Origin: Loktanella fryxellensis
Lineage (GTDB): Bacteria > Pseudomonadota > Alphaproteobacteria > Rhodobacterales > Rhodobacteraceae
Direction of reading: 5' to 3'
DNA length: 64,000 bases
Assembly: GCF_900110065.1 (NCBI RefSeq)
Contig: NZ_FOCI01000010.1
Location: 1-64,000, forward strand
The position numbers were made by a program, and so were the translations under genes. How positions within the stretch are numbered: the first letter of the stretch is position 1; each line of letters begins with the position of its first letter. The notes below the pieces were generated by a model, which worked only from the letters and a program-made list of their open reading frames with translations, did not search any database and was not told where the DNA came from. Below, in pieces: positions 9,167 through 19,044 of this stretch.

Positions 9167-10570
9167 CTAATCGAAGTGCAGCAGCGCCAGCACCCACAGG
9201 GTCAGCACACCGCCCGCTGCCAGCACATAGATCCCGTTCCATCCCAGTCCCGCGCGCAGCGGCGACACGCCGCCCAGTTTCGCCGCCAGCAGCACCGACG
9301 CGGTATAGGGCGATGTGGCCCCGCTCAACGCCCAGCCGCTGGTGATGGCGATGACCATGGCGGTGGGCGGGATGCCCATCGCGGCGGGCGTCGGCAGCAG
9401 CGGCACGAGCAGCGACACCGCGAGGATCGGGTTCATCCCGAGTTGCCCGGTCAGCGGGATCGCCCAGATCAGCGCCGTCAGGATCACCCAGGGCGGCACG
9501 CCCGCGAAATCCAGACCCTGCGCCTGCGCCAGCGGCACCAGCAGCACCGCGCCCAGACTGCCGATGAACCCCGCCATGAATAGCAGCACCAACTCCTCCC
9601 GGTAACCTGTCAGGTCGCGGGTGACGAAGCCGTGGACGCGGCTGCGGACATGGGCCGCACGCGTCAGGCCAGTCGGCGGGTCCTGCCGGGCCACCCAAAT
9701 CAGCGCGATCAGCGGCACCAGTGCCATGACCGACCCGATGACCGTGACGCCGCCCGCCAGATGCACGACCCCCACGCTGGCCATGACCAGCGCCAACAGC
9801 AGCAGCAGCGGGCGCAGGCGCACCAGCCAGCTTTCCGTCGGACGGCGAGGCGGCTGGATCACCCGTGTCTTGTAGAGGGAATCCAGCGCCCACCCCACCA
9901 CCAGCATCGCCAGCGCCGCAGCGATGCCGGGCAGGGCGGCTGCGACCCAGCTCGACCCTTCGACCACGGACAGGCCGATGATCATGGAAAATCCTAGCGG
10001 CGACCAGCACAGGGTCGATGCGAACCCGCGCTGGATCGCGATCATCATGCGCCGGGTGCGCTGCCTGCGGATGTCGGCGTCGGGTTCCTGCGCGTTGCTT
10101 TCGGTGGCCAGCGTGCCAAGGAGCGAGATGGCACCATAGATCAGGATCAGCCCGAACAGGTGCCCACCCAGCGTCAGCGCGGTATAGCGCAGGCCGGGCC
10201 GTTGACGCGCGAGGAACCGCCCGCAGGCCAAGATGCCGGGAGCCGTCATTGCCGCAGTCCGCATCGCGGCCATCGCGGTGAACAGCGCCATGACCAGTGC
10301 GCCGCGCTGCATCGCAATCAGCGTGACGTCGGCCCAGTCGCCGCGCGTGGCCGCCGCCCAGATCACCAGCGCAAGCCCGATGGCGACAAAGGCCAACCGC
10401 GCCGCGCGCACCCGCACCGCCAGTGCGGCCACGGCGAACGTCGCAAGCCAGGCCGCAGCGATGCCGAAGGGTGCAGCGCCCGTCCATTCCGACAGCACCA
10501 TCAGTGCGACGACGCCCGCGGGCAGAATACCCACGCGGGCGAAACCGTCAGAGGGAGTGGGGGAGATCAT
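9167..10570 (-). CDS. polytopic membrane permease, substrate unknown
   Basis: This 467-residue protein is strongly hydrophobic with about 10-12 predicted membrane spans and a central hydrophilic loop around residues 155-175 (ESNAQEPDADIRRQRTRR). Motifs such as GQLGMNPILAVSLL and TSGWALSGATSPYTASVLLA, with small residues and a broken helix, resemble the ion transporter (IT) superfamily of anion and Na+/H+ carriers. The substrate cannot be read from the sequence. It stands alone between a secreted protein and a GNAT gene, all on the minus strand. Confidence 0.75.
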   Translation of the reverse strand: MISPTPSDGFARVGILPAGVVALMVLSEWTGAAPFGIAAAWLATFAVAALAVRVRAARLAFVAIGLALVIWAAATRGDWADVTLIAMQRGALVMALFTAMAAMRTAAMTAPGILACGRFLARQRPGLRYTALTLGGHLFGLILIYGAISLLGTLATESNAQEPDADIRRQRTRRMMIAIQRGFASTLCWSPLGFSMIIGLSVVEGSSWVAAALPGIAAALAMLVVGWALDSLYKTRVIQPPRRPTESWLVRLRPLLLLLALVMASVGVVHLAGGVTVIGSVMALVPLIALIWVARQDPPTGLTRAAHVRSRVHGFVTRDLTGYREELVLLFMAGFIGSLGAVLLVPLAQAQGLDFAGVPPWVILTALIWAIPLTGQLGMNPILAVSLLVPLLPTPAAMGIPPTAMVIAITSGWALSGATSPYTASVLLAAKLGGVSPLRAGLGWNGIYVLAAGGVLTLWVLALLHFD

Positions 10571-10628
10571 CCTGCCTTGTTTGTCCGCAAGCGGGGCATT
10601 GTCAACGCAGCGGGCGATGTCGCGGGGA

Positions 10629-11096
10629 TCAGTTCAGATCCTTGGTGAAATAGACCCGGTCGAAGCCATCTTCATGACGCCGCGCGACCGCCATATAGCC
10701 GAGCCGGGAATAGAGCGATACGTTCGCTGCCATGGCCGCGTTGGTATGGAGGTGCACTGAATCCAGACCCTTCAGGCGTGCGGCATCTTCACAGAATGCA
10801 ATCAGACGGCGACCCAGCCCACGACCGGCGGCGTCGGGCCGGACGGCGACGGTGTCCAGATCCATCCGGAGGCTGGCGGTGCGAAAGACAATATAGCCCA
10901 GCACCGCGTCGTCCGCATCCGTCGCGACGAAAACCTCGCCCGCCGCGATCTGCGCGGCGATATCGGCCGTCATCGGCGCAGGTTTACGGCCGATCAGCGG
11001 GATGTAGGGGCTAAAGGCGCGCGCAGCGCAGTTTTCGAGCTGCGGCAGATCCAAAGCCGTCGCTGGCCTGATCGCCTTGTGGGTCATGTCCGTCAT
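10629..11096 (-). CDS. GNAT-family N-acetyltransferase
   Basis: This 155-residue protein has the acetyl-CoA binding core of GNAT enzymes: VLGYIVFR, then MDLDTVAVRPDAAGRGLGRRLI (motif A, Q/RxxGxG/A as AAGRGLGRR) and the C-terminal NVSLYSRLGYMAV. The acceptor is unknown. An open frame runs upstream through the tRNA gene and cannot be real; the start is placed at the ATG of MTDMTHKAI. ATG at 11087 is an alternative, and neither has a strong ribosome site. Confidence 0.85.
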   Translation of the reverse strand: MTDMTHKAIRPATALDLPQLENCAARAFSPYIPLIGRKPAPMTADIAAQIAAGEVFVATDADDAVLGYIVFRTASLRMDLDTVAVRPDAAGRGLGRRLIAFCEDAARLKGLDSVHLHTNAAMAANVSLYSRLGYMAVARRHEDGFDRVYFTKDLN

Positions 11097-11154
11097 GTCG
11101 TTCAGACCGCTTGCGGATGACGCCCGCGCTGCGGCGTCCATCCTGCTGATCTCT

Positions 11155-11231
11155 TGGTCGGGCTGAGAGGATTCGAACCTCCGACCCCCTGCTCCCGAAG
11201 CAGGTGCGCTACCAGGCTGCGCTACAGCCCG
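11155..11231 (-). tRNA. tRNA-Pro (anticodon CGG)
   Basis: On the minus strand a 77-base cloverleaf can be folded: acceptor stem CGGGCTG with CAGCCCG, D arm with AGCCTGGTAGCGCA, anticodon stem-loop CCTGC-TTCGGGA-GCAGG giving anticodon CGG, and T arm GGAGGTTCGAATCCTC. The 3' CCA is encoded. It decodes CCG proline codons, frequent in this GC-rich genome. Confidence 0.97.
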
Positions 11232-11287
11232 ACCGTGCTGCCTCGTAACCCCACGGTCCGCGTTTGACAAGGGGGTACGCAGGGCCG

Positions 11288-12331
11288 TCAATCCGCATCC
11301 GGCCGCCGCAGCGGTGCCCCGCGTCCGGGCAGGCCGCGCATCTGCGGACGTGTCGTCGTGAGGCGCTGCATCCGGGTCTGCTCTTGCGCCACGGCCGCGT
11401 CCAGTTCGGCGGGGCGGGGGCGCAGGGACGTGCCCGTTTCGAACCGCGACCGGGTGCGCAGGACGGGCGTGCCGCTGGTCGTGGACCGGCTTTCGCGCAA
11501 CACGATGTACAGGCCCGATGCGATGATGACCGCGGCACCCAGCACGGTGGCCCCATCCGGCGTCTCGTCGAAGAACAGCATGCCGTAGGCCGTCGCCCAC
11601 AGGATCTGACTGTATTGCATGGGGGCGACGATGACCGCTTCACCGGCCTTGTAGGCCGCGATGATGACCAGTCCCGCGACGAATGCGAAGGCCGAGATGA
11701 CCGCAAGCATCCCCAGATGGGCCAGCGGCATCGGCTGATAGACCGTGCCAAGCAGCGCGCCCATCACCAGAAAGTTGCCGACCATGGGATAAAGCATCAG
11801 GACCATCGGCCGCTCCTCGGCCCCGATCTTGCGCACGATGATCGAAGTCAGCGAACCGCCGACGGCTGCGGCCAGGGCTGCAGCGTGCCCCAGTTCCAGT
11901 TGCGTGCTGCCGGGGCGCAACACGATCATGACGCCTGCAAGGCCGACCAGCACGGCCAGACCCCGGCGCAGGTGGATCTTTTCCCCCAGGATCGGCACCG
12001 CAAGCAGGGTGATGAGCAACGGCGACGCGAACAGGATCGCATAGACCTGCGCCAGCGGCAGCACGCTGAAGGCGTAGAAGGCGGTGAACCCGGTGATGAC
12101 CGCCGCCACGGTGCGCGTCAGCATCCACCACGGGTGGCGCGGCTTCAGCGTGCCGGGGGTCGCGTCGCGCATCAGCGACAGGGTCGCCAGCGGGAACGAC
12201 AGCAGGACGGAAAAGAACACGATCTGGATGGGCGAATAGCTGCTGCCCAGCACCTTGATGAACACGTCATGGGTGGCGAACACGCCGAAGGCCAGCAGGG
12301 CCAGCAATGCGCCACGGGCGTTGGATGACAT
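11288..12331 (-). CDS. EamA/DMT-family permease
   Basis: This is a drug/metabolite transporter superfamily member with two EamA repeats and ten predicted membrane spans within about the first 285 residues (GALLALLAFGVFATHDVFIK; second repeat from about residue 150). A hydrophilic, Arg-rich tail of about 60 residues (ending RGAPLRRPDAD) is longer than usual. The start at 12331 (MSSNARG, 347 residues) is preceded by GAGAGGAA; the frame can extend to 12388. The substrate is unknown; related proteins export metabolites such as amino acids. Confidence 0.85.
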   Translation of the reverse strand: MSSNARGALLALLAFGVFATHDVFIKVLGSSYSPIQIVFFSVLLSFPLATLSLMRDATPGTLKPRHPWWMLTRTVAAVITGFTAFYAFSVLPLAQVYAILFASPLLITLLAVPILGEKIHLRRGLAVLVGLAGVMIVLRPGSTQLELGHAAALAAAVGGSLTSIIVRKIGAEERPMVLMLYPMVGNFLVMGALLGTVYQPMPLAHLGMLAVISAFAFVAGLVIIAAYKAGEAVIVAPMQYSQILWATAYGMLFFDETPDGATVLGAAVIIASGLYIVLRESRSTTSGTPVLRTRSRFETGTSLRPRPAELDAAVAQEQTRMQRLTTTRPQMRGLPGRGAPLRRPDAD

Positions 12332-12424
12332 GGGTGTTCCTCTCGGCTCCGGTGCCTCTGGCGTGGCCCCTGACCGGCATAGGGTCAAGGGCCGTTGCTG
12401 ATCGCGGCGGCAGACCGCCGGGGG

Positions 12425-13531
12425 TCAGAGGCTGGCGTCGAGGGCGGCGAGGATCGCGTCGCCCATCTGGGTGGTGCTGATGGGGGAGCCACCCTCCGGC
12501 CCCAGCAGGTCTGCGGTGCGGGCACCGTCGGCCAGCACCTTTTCCACCGCGGCTTCCAGCCGGTCGGCCTCGGACCCTGCATCGAAGGAATAGCGCAGGG
12601 CCATGGCAAAGCTCAGGATGCAGGCGATCGGGTTCGCCTTGCCCTGACCGGTGATGTCGGGGGCCGACCCGTGGACGGGTTCATACAGCGCCTTGGGCCG
12701 CCCGTTCGCCATCGGCAGGCCGAGCGAGGCGGACGGCAGCATCCCGAGTGAGCCCGTCAGCATCGCGGCGGCATCCGACAAAAGGTCGCCGAACAGGTTG
12801 TCGGTCACGATCACGTCGAACTGCTTGGGGTTGCGCACCAGCTGCATCGCGCCGTTGTCCGCATACATGTGGCTCAGCTCGACATCCGCGTAATCCTTGG
12901 CGTGCACCTCGGTTACGACCTGACGCCACAGCACGCCGGATTCCATGACGTTGGCCTTTTCCATCGAACACACGCGGTTGTTGCGGCGGCGGGCCAGTTC
13001 GAACGCCGACCGCGCGACGCGGGCGATTTCGGATTCCGTGTAGCGCTGGGTGTTCACGCCCACACGCTCGTTGCCTTCGGTGTGGATGCCGCGCGGTTCG
13101 CCGAAATACACGCCAGAGGTCAGTTCGCGCACGATCATGATGTCGAGGCCCGCCACGATCTCGCGCTTGAGCGAGGAGAAGTCGGCCAGCGCGTCGAAGC
13201 ACTGCGCCGGGCGCAGGTTCGAGAACAGGTCCATCTCCTTGCGCAGGCGCAGCAGGCCGCGTTCCGGCTTCACGCTGAAGTCGAGGTCGTCGTAGGCGGG
13301 CCCGCCCACGGCACCGAGCAGGACGGCGTCCACTTCCTGCGCCTTCGCCATCGTGTCGTCGTGCAGCGGCGTGCCGTGCTTGTCATAGGCGCAGCCGCCG
13401 ACCAGATCCTCGGTCACGTCGAAGGGCATGTCGCGCTTGTCGCCATACCACGTGATGATGCGCTTCACCTCGGCCATGACTTCGGGACCGATGCCGTCGC
13501 CGGCCAGGATGAGGAGGGTGGGGTTCGCCAT
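12425..13531 (-). CDS. leuB: 3-isopropylmalate dehydrogenase
   Basis: LeuB oxidatively decarboxylates 3-isopropylmalate in leucine synthesis, with NAD+. The 368-residue protein has the N-terminal [19 protein letters not shown], the substrate loop [27 protein letters not shown] and the family signature [28 protein letters not shown]. The ATG at 13531 (MANPTLL) is preceded by AGGA. It is on the same strand as leuD and leuC but separated from them by two unrelated genes. Confidence 0.97.
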   Translation of the reverse strand: MANPTLLILAGDGIGPEVMAEVKRIITWYGDKRDMPFDVTEDLVGGCAYDKHGTPLHDDTMAKAQEVDAVLLGAVGGPAYDDLDFSVKPERGLLRLRKEMDLFSNLRPAQCFDALADFSSLKREIVAGLDIMIVRELTSGVYFGEPRGIHTEGNERVGVNTQRYTESEIARVARSAFELARRRNNRVCSMEKANVMESGVLWRQVVTEVHAKDYADVELSHMYADNGAMQLVRNPKQFDVIVTDNLFGDLLSDAAAMLTGSLGMLPSASLGLPMANGRPKALYEPVHGSAPDITGQGKANPIACILSFAMALRYSFDAGSEADRLEAAVEKVLADGARTADLLGPEGGSPISTTQMGDAILAALDASL

Positions 13532-13606
13532 GAGAGGTGTCCTGCGCTGCAAAGGGGTTGTCCCCGCGTAACGCCAAGGCGGTGCGGTTTCAAGCCGCAG
13601 GCGGCG

Positions 13607-14761
13607 TCAGCGCGACAGGTCCACCCAGACCAGCCGGTGCGGACCCGCCGCATTCGCCATCGCAGCGTCGGGATCGTCGGGGGCGGGCCAGAACACGCCG
13701 CTGTCCGTCACGGTGAAGCCAGCGGTGGGCATGACGTAACTGACCCGCAGGTTGCCGGGGGCACCGTCGGGCCAGTCGGCGGTGTCCAGCGCGGGATTGC
13801 CGGCGTGGTCCGCATCCGCCGCAGCCATCCCGCCCGCGCTGCGCGGTTCCGGGTCGGTCAGGCGCGGATCGGACAGGAACCCCACCATCACGTCGCGCAG
13901 CCCGTCGCCGTCGGCGGGGTCGAGGTTGGCATTGCCGACGATCACCGCGTCCTGCGGCGCCGGACCGTGCAACCCGTCCAGCACCTGTGCCCACAGCCGC
14001 ACCTCGTCGGCGTTGCGCAGACCGTTGCGATCCTCTGGCCCGTCGAACACCGGGGGAGTCGCGGAAAACGCCATGATCGTGACGGGGCCATTCGGGGCGG
14101 CGACGGGCACGATCCAGTGGCCGGTGGTGGACAGGCGCTGGGTGGCGGCGATGTCCTCGGTCCACAGGGGACCTTCGGGCAACGTGGCCCCGGCCATGTC
14201 GCGCCACAGCAGGGACGACAGGTCGCGCACGGCGTCCGTCTGCACCGGCCAACGCGACAGCAGCGCCATGCCGCCCGCGCCGTTAAAGGTGCCATAGCCC
14301 TGCGCATCGCGTGCGTCGCCCAGGTACCCGTTCCCGTCCAGATCGAGGCCCGTCGCCATCCCCGTGTTGGGCCGCAGCGCAAACGCATGGGCGAACCCCA
14401 TCCGGTCCGCCAGCGCATCAAGCGCCAGACCGTCCGCGTCGAAGTCCACATCGGTCAGCAGCAGGATGTCGGGGTTCACCTGCGCCACGATCGCCACCAC
14501 GGCGTCGATCTGCACATCCGCGCGCCCCAGATCGCGCAGCATCAGCCCCGGCCCGTCCCGCCCCAGCGGAGCGGCGAATGTGGCGATGCGCATGTCCTCT
14601 GCCGCGGCGGGGGCCGCCAGCAGCAGACACAGGATCAGGTGGGCAACATGCCGTTTGCCGCCGCCTGCGCATAGTTTCGCCTGCGCTGGGAATGGATCAT
14701 GCCGGCGACCCTGTGCAGGGCGATGCCGCGCATCATCAGACTTGCAGGTAGAATGGCCCAT
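13607..14761 (-). CDS. endonuclease/exonuclease/phosphatase-family secreted protein
   Basis: The protein resembles the EEP (DNase I-like) superfamily: MRIATFAAPLGR, NPDILLLTDVDFD, DAVIVGNANLDPADGDGLRD (the GDxN-like motif as GNANLDP) and the C-terminal NLRVSYVMPT. A signal-like stretch LILCLLLAAPAAA precedes the domain, so it is probably exported. The start is uncertain. The longest frame begins at 14761, overlapping the upstream gene; a CTG at 14638 overlaps that gene's TGA and would start at the signal peptide; the first ATG after it is at 14593 and would lose it. The substrate is unknown. Confidence 0.75.
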   Translation of the reverse strand: MGHSTCKSDDARHRPAQGRRHDPFPAQAKLCAGGGKRHVAHLILCLLLAAPAAAEDMRIATFAAPLGRDGPGLMLRDLGRADVQIDAVVAIVAQVNPDILLLTDVDFDADGLALDALADRMGFAHAFALRPNTGMATGLDLDGNGYLGDARDAQGYGTFNGAGGMALLSRWPVQTDAVRDLSSLLWRDMAGATLPEGPLWTEDIAATQRLSTTGHWIVPVAAPNGPVTIMAFSATPPVFDGPEDRNGLRNADEVRLWAQVLDGLHGPAPQDAVIVGNANLDPADGDGLRDVMVGFLSDPRLTDPEPRSAGGMAAADADHAGNPALDTADWPDGAPGNLRVSYVMPTAGFTVTDSGVFWPAPDDPDAAMANAAGPHRLVWVDLSR

Positions 14762-15573
14762 GCGCTGACGATCCAGATCAGTGAATGTGGTTCGGTCATG
14801 GCAAACGGGGCCATGAACAGCGACGCCACCTTGCCAGCGGCAGGAAACACGAACGGCAGCAGAAAGCCAAGGATCAGGTTCACCTGTCCGTCGCGCTGCA
14901 GACGCGCGACGATGTCGCCGCCCGCGGTGGGGTCGAACATCGGCAGGTTCACCCAGACGTTGAAGGCGCCGTTGCGTGCGGGCCAGTGATGGGCCCCCAG
15001 CATCGCCGCAAAGATCAGCGTCGATCCCAGCGCCACCACATAGGACAGCCCGGTGGCCATGCGCAGCACGTCCAGCACGGCGGGATCGGTCCCGGCGGGC
15101 ATCATCAACAGCATCAGGCGCACGGGCGAAAAGGGAAAGTCGAGGGCGTAGCCGATCCGCTCGGCCAGCAGATGCATCAGACGCGTGAGCGTCGAGGGCG
15201 CCTCGATCCCGCGCAGGATCAGCGACAGGATCAACACGATCGCGGTCAGGGCGATGAACCGCAGCCGGTTGAAAGGTGGGGCGCTGCGGAATTCGACGAA
15301 GCTGGGGCTGGCGACGGTGTATTCGATCACGATGAATGTGGCGGCGAACAGGCTGACGAGTGCCAGCACCTGCAACCCGGCGACGCCGGTCATGGGCAAC
15401 AGAAGGGATGGCAGCGCAATGACGGTCATGACGCAGACTGCGCGCATCAAGGCGCCGGGTAGGGCCGTTGTCACTGCCTTCACGTCCTTTGCCCGGTCTG
15501 CGACGATACTGTGCCGTCGCACTGTCCCGAGTTCTGCCCCCGCACGTGGCGAAGTCTGCCTCATTTCTGCCAT
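14635..15573 (-). CDS. multi-pass membrane protein of unknown function
   Basis: This 312-residue protein has about seven hydrophobic segments, beginning with VCVMTVIALPSLLLPM near residue 45 and ending with LIWIVSAWAILPASLMM, plus charged termini. No named family is recognised. The ATG at 15573 (MAEMRQTS) has GAGG about 8 bases upstream and is preferred over 15606. Its 3' end overlaps the following EEP gene, so the two are probably translated together. A TTAA-N6-TTAA element lies upstream. Confidence 0.7.
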   Translation of the reverse strand: MAEMRQTSPRAGAELGTVRRHSIVADRAKDVKAVTTALPGALMRAVCVMTVIALPSLLLPMTGVAGLQVLALVSLFAATFIVIEYTVASPSFVEFRSAPPFNRLRFIALTAIVLILSLILRGIEAPSTLTRLMHLLAERIGYALDFPFSPVRLMLLMMPAGTDPAVLDVLRMATGLSYVVALGSTLIFAAMLGAHHWPARNGAFNVWVNLPMFDPTAGGDIVARLQRDGQVNLILGFLLPFVFPAAGKVASLFMAPFAMTEPHSLIWIVSAWAILPASLMMRGIALHRVAGMIHSQRRRNYAQAAANGMLPT

Positions 15574-15610
15574 AATCTTGCCTCGATCACCGATGCTGCA
15601 CAACATGCGG

Positions 15611-15624
15611 TTAACATTAGTTAA
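15611..15624. promoter_or_regulatory. TTAA-N6-TTAA element, CtrA-like
   Basis: TTAACATTAGTTAA lies 38 bases upstream of the membrane protein start at 15573. CtrA of alphaproteobacteria binds TTAA-N7-TTAA; the spacer here is 6, so this is at best a variant site. Confidence 0.25.
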
Positions 15625-15714
15625 TTATACGAGGCATTTTGAGGGCGCGGGTGGTGCGGCTTTGCAACCGTTTCGCGGTGCGGCTGGGGCGATGCGGGGT
15701 CGCACCACAAGATG

Positions 15715-15740
15715 ATGGGGCCGGACTGATCCGACCCCAT
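15715..15740. terminator. hairpin downstream of leuD
   Basis: Arms ATGGGGCCGG and CCGACCCCAT pair over 10 bp with one mismatch and a 6-base loop, 30 bases past the leuD stop. No long T run follows on the minus strand. It is the likely end of the leuCD transcript. Confidence 0.55.
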
Positions 15741-15770
15741 AGAGGCATTTCAACTGTGTCGATGGCGGTG

Positions 15771-16375
15771 TCAGACCCAGGGGCGCGACGTCGCGGCCTG
15801 ATCTTCGAACGCGGTGATCGAGGCGACCTTTTCCATGGTCAGGCCGATGTCGTCCAGACCGTTCATCAGGCAATGCTTCTTGAAGGCATCAACGTCGAAG
15901 TGGAACACCTCGCCATCCGACGACGTGATCGTCTGCGCCTCCAGATCGACGGCGATGCGGGCGTTGGAGCCCTTCTCGGCATCCTTCATCAGCACATCGA
16001 CCTGGTCCTGCGGCAGCGCGATCGGCAGAATGCCGTTCTTGAAGCAGTTGTTGTAGAAGATGTCGGCAAAGCTGGGTGCGATGACGCAGCGGATGCCGAA
16101 ATCCTTGATCGCCCACGGCGCGTGTTCGCGGCTCGATCCGCAGCCGAAGTTGTCGCCCGCGACGATGATTTCCGCCTCGCGGTACTGCGGCTTGTTCAGC
16201 ACGAAATCCGCGATCTCGTTGCGGTCATCGTCATAGCGCATCTCGTCGAACAGGTTCACGCCCAGCCCCGACCGCTTGATGGTCTTCAGGAACTGCTTGG
16301 GGATGATCATGTCCGTGTCGATGTTGATCAGCGGCAGGGGGGCCGCGATGCCGCTGAGCGTGGTGAACTTGTCCA

Positions 16376-16376
<1 letters not shown>
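15771..16376 (-). CDS. leuD: 3-isopropylmalate dehydratase small subunit
   Basis: LeuD is the small subunit of isopropylmalate isomerase, with LeuC. The 201-residue protein has [16 protein letters not shown] near residue 18, [18 protein letters not shown] near residue 73 and [16 protein letters not shown], the standard swivel-domain motifs. Its ATG overlaps the leuC stop by one base (TAATG), so translation is coupled. A longer open frame into leuC is not real. Confidence 0.97.
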
Positions 16377-17779
<1,403 letters not shown>

Positions 17780-17945
17780 GGTGTCCTCTCCCATAATGAT
17801 GATGTTGGGGTCAGGCGTGATGCGGGTGCCGTTGCACCGCGCGCATCATAGATGGGCGAGGATCGTGCAGGTCGCGCCAAAGAACCGCCAAGGCAGCCGC
17901 GCGCGATCATCCATGTCGAATATCGGTATCATAGGGCGTGCAGAT

Positions 17946-17975
17946 ACACCCCTGCGACGCGTGTCGCAAGGGTGT
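17946..17975. terminator. 13-bp hairpin after the RTX gene
   Basis: ACACCCCTGCGAC and GTCGCAAGGGTGT pair over 13 bp with one mismatch and a 4-base loop (GCGT). It lies just past the stop of the RTX-repeat gene. There is no T run on either strand. Confidence 0.6.
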
Positions 17976-17982
17976 TGGGTGG

Positions 17983-18834
17983 TCAGCGGATCAGGGCCGC
18001 GTCGATGGCCACAGTCAGGGCATCGTCGGTGAACAACGACACGTCGAAGTCGTCGGCCAACTGGTTCGACGTGATCCCGCGCAGTTCGATCACCTGATCC
18101 AGGTTCGAGATCTGGGTGCCGCTGGCCGCTGTGTCCGCCAGCGACAGGCGCACATAGGTCACCGGTGTTCCGTCATCCAGCGTGTCATCCTCTAGCGTCA
18201 CGTCGATGTCGTCGGTGGTGGGGGCGGGGCCGCCATTCTGTGCGGCAGGGTCAAAGGACAACTGAATGTCGAGCGTGTCGCGTCCGGGTTCGAAATCGGT
18301 GATGATGTTGACATCGCCGCTGACGTTGAAGGTATCCGCCTGCACGCCGCCGGTCATCGTCGTCCGCTCGGTCGTGGCCCACAGCGTGTCGTTTCCGGTG
18401 CCGCCGTCGAGCCGGTTGTTGCCGCCGGTATCGGTCAGTGTGTCGTTGCCCTGACCGCACAACAAACTGTCGTTGCCGTCAGAGATGGCGTCACGCGGGT
18501 TGTTGCCGTGCAGCGTGTCGTTGCCGGAACCACCATCCAGCACATCGTCGCCAGCATCGCCGTCGATGGTGTCGTCGCCGCCATTGCCGCTGAGCACATC
18601 GTTTCCGTCCTGCCCCATCAGCCTGTTGTCGCCATTGCCGGCCTGCACGATGTCGATGCCAGCCGTGCCCTCGTACCGGTCGTCGCCATCCGTCAGCAGA
18701 CCTCCGTCGGGCCCGTCCGGCTGGTTCGGGCGGTCCGGCACGGTTTCGTCGTCGTCATTGTCGTCGTCACTGCCCCCGGCAAAGGCGAAGGCCAGCAGAC
18801 CACCCAGCAACAAAGGTAATACGATCAGTTCCAA
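17983..18834 (-). CDS. membrane-anchored RTX (calcium-binding repeat) protein
   Basis: The protein has about six GGxGxDxux-type nonapeptides between residues 60 and 150 (GNGGDDTIDGDAGDDVLDG and LDGGTGNDTLWA), which fold as a Ca2+-binding beta roll. An N-terminal hydrophobic segment LELIVLPLLLGGLLAFAFAGG comes first, then an acidic Asp-rich linker. It could be an inner-membrane anchor or an uncleaved signal; the protein lacks the long C-terminal RTX export domain. No ATG opens the frame: the likely start is TTG at 18834 with GGAG 8 bases upstream, with TTG at 18864 as the alternative. Function is unknown. Confidence 0.8.
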   Translation of the reverse strand: MELIVLPLLLGGLLAFAFAGGSDDDNDDDETVPDRPNQPDGPDGGLLTDGDDRYEGTAGIDIVQAGNGDNRLMGQDGNDVLSGNGGDDTIDGDAGDDVLDGGSGNDTLHGNNPRDAISDGNDSLLCGQGNDTLTDTGGNNRLDGGTGNDTLWATTERTTMTGGVQADTFNVSGDVNIITDFEPGRDTLDIQLSFDPAAQNGGPAPTTDDIDVTLEDDTLDDGTPVTYVRLSLADTAASGTQISNLDQVIELRGITSNQLADDFDVSLFTDDALTVAIDAALIR

Positions 18835-18965
18835 TTTACCCACTCCACCCGCCGTTGTTTCCAAATCGGCGCTAATTTATTGATTAAGCTATGTTAATTG
18901 CGGACGCGGGGGAGGGGCGATTCTGTCAAGGCCCATCTCGCGCCGTCTGAAACAGGATCAGTCGT

Positions 18966-19020
18966 GTGCCACGGGACCGTGTCCCGCGCGCCCTTGTCCC
19001 CGCGACGGCCCCCGTGGCAC
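18966..19020. repeat. inverted repeat upstream of the MscS gene
   Basis: GTGCCACGGG and CCCGTGGCAC form an exact 10-bp inverted repeat separated by 35 bases; the spacer holds a smaller GGGAC/GTCCC stem. It ends 24 bases before the MscS start and may structure the 5' leader. Confidence 0.5.
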
Positions 19021-19044
19021 TGTCGCGGCGCAAGGGGCAAGATC

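Noticed and set aside
11097-11600. N-terminal extension of the GNAT frame through the tRNA-Pro gene
   Set aside because: The extension would translate the tRNA sequence; GNAT homology begins after it.
17780-17945. Possible leucine leader peptide or attenuator before leuC
   Set aside because: Only a 22-codon frame is present and it has no run of Leu codons.
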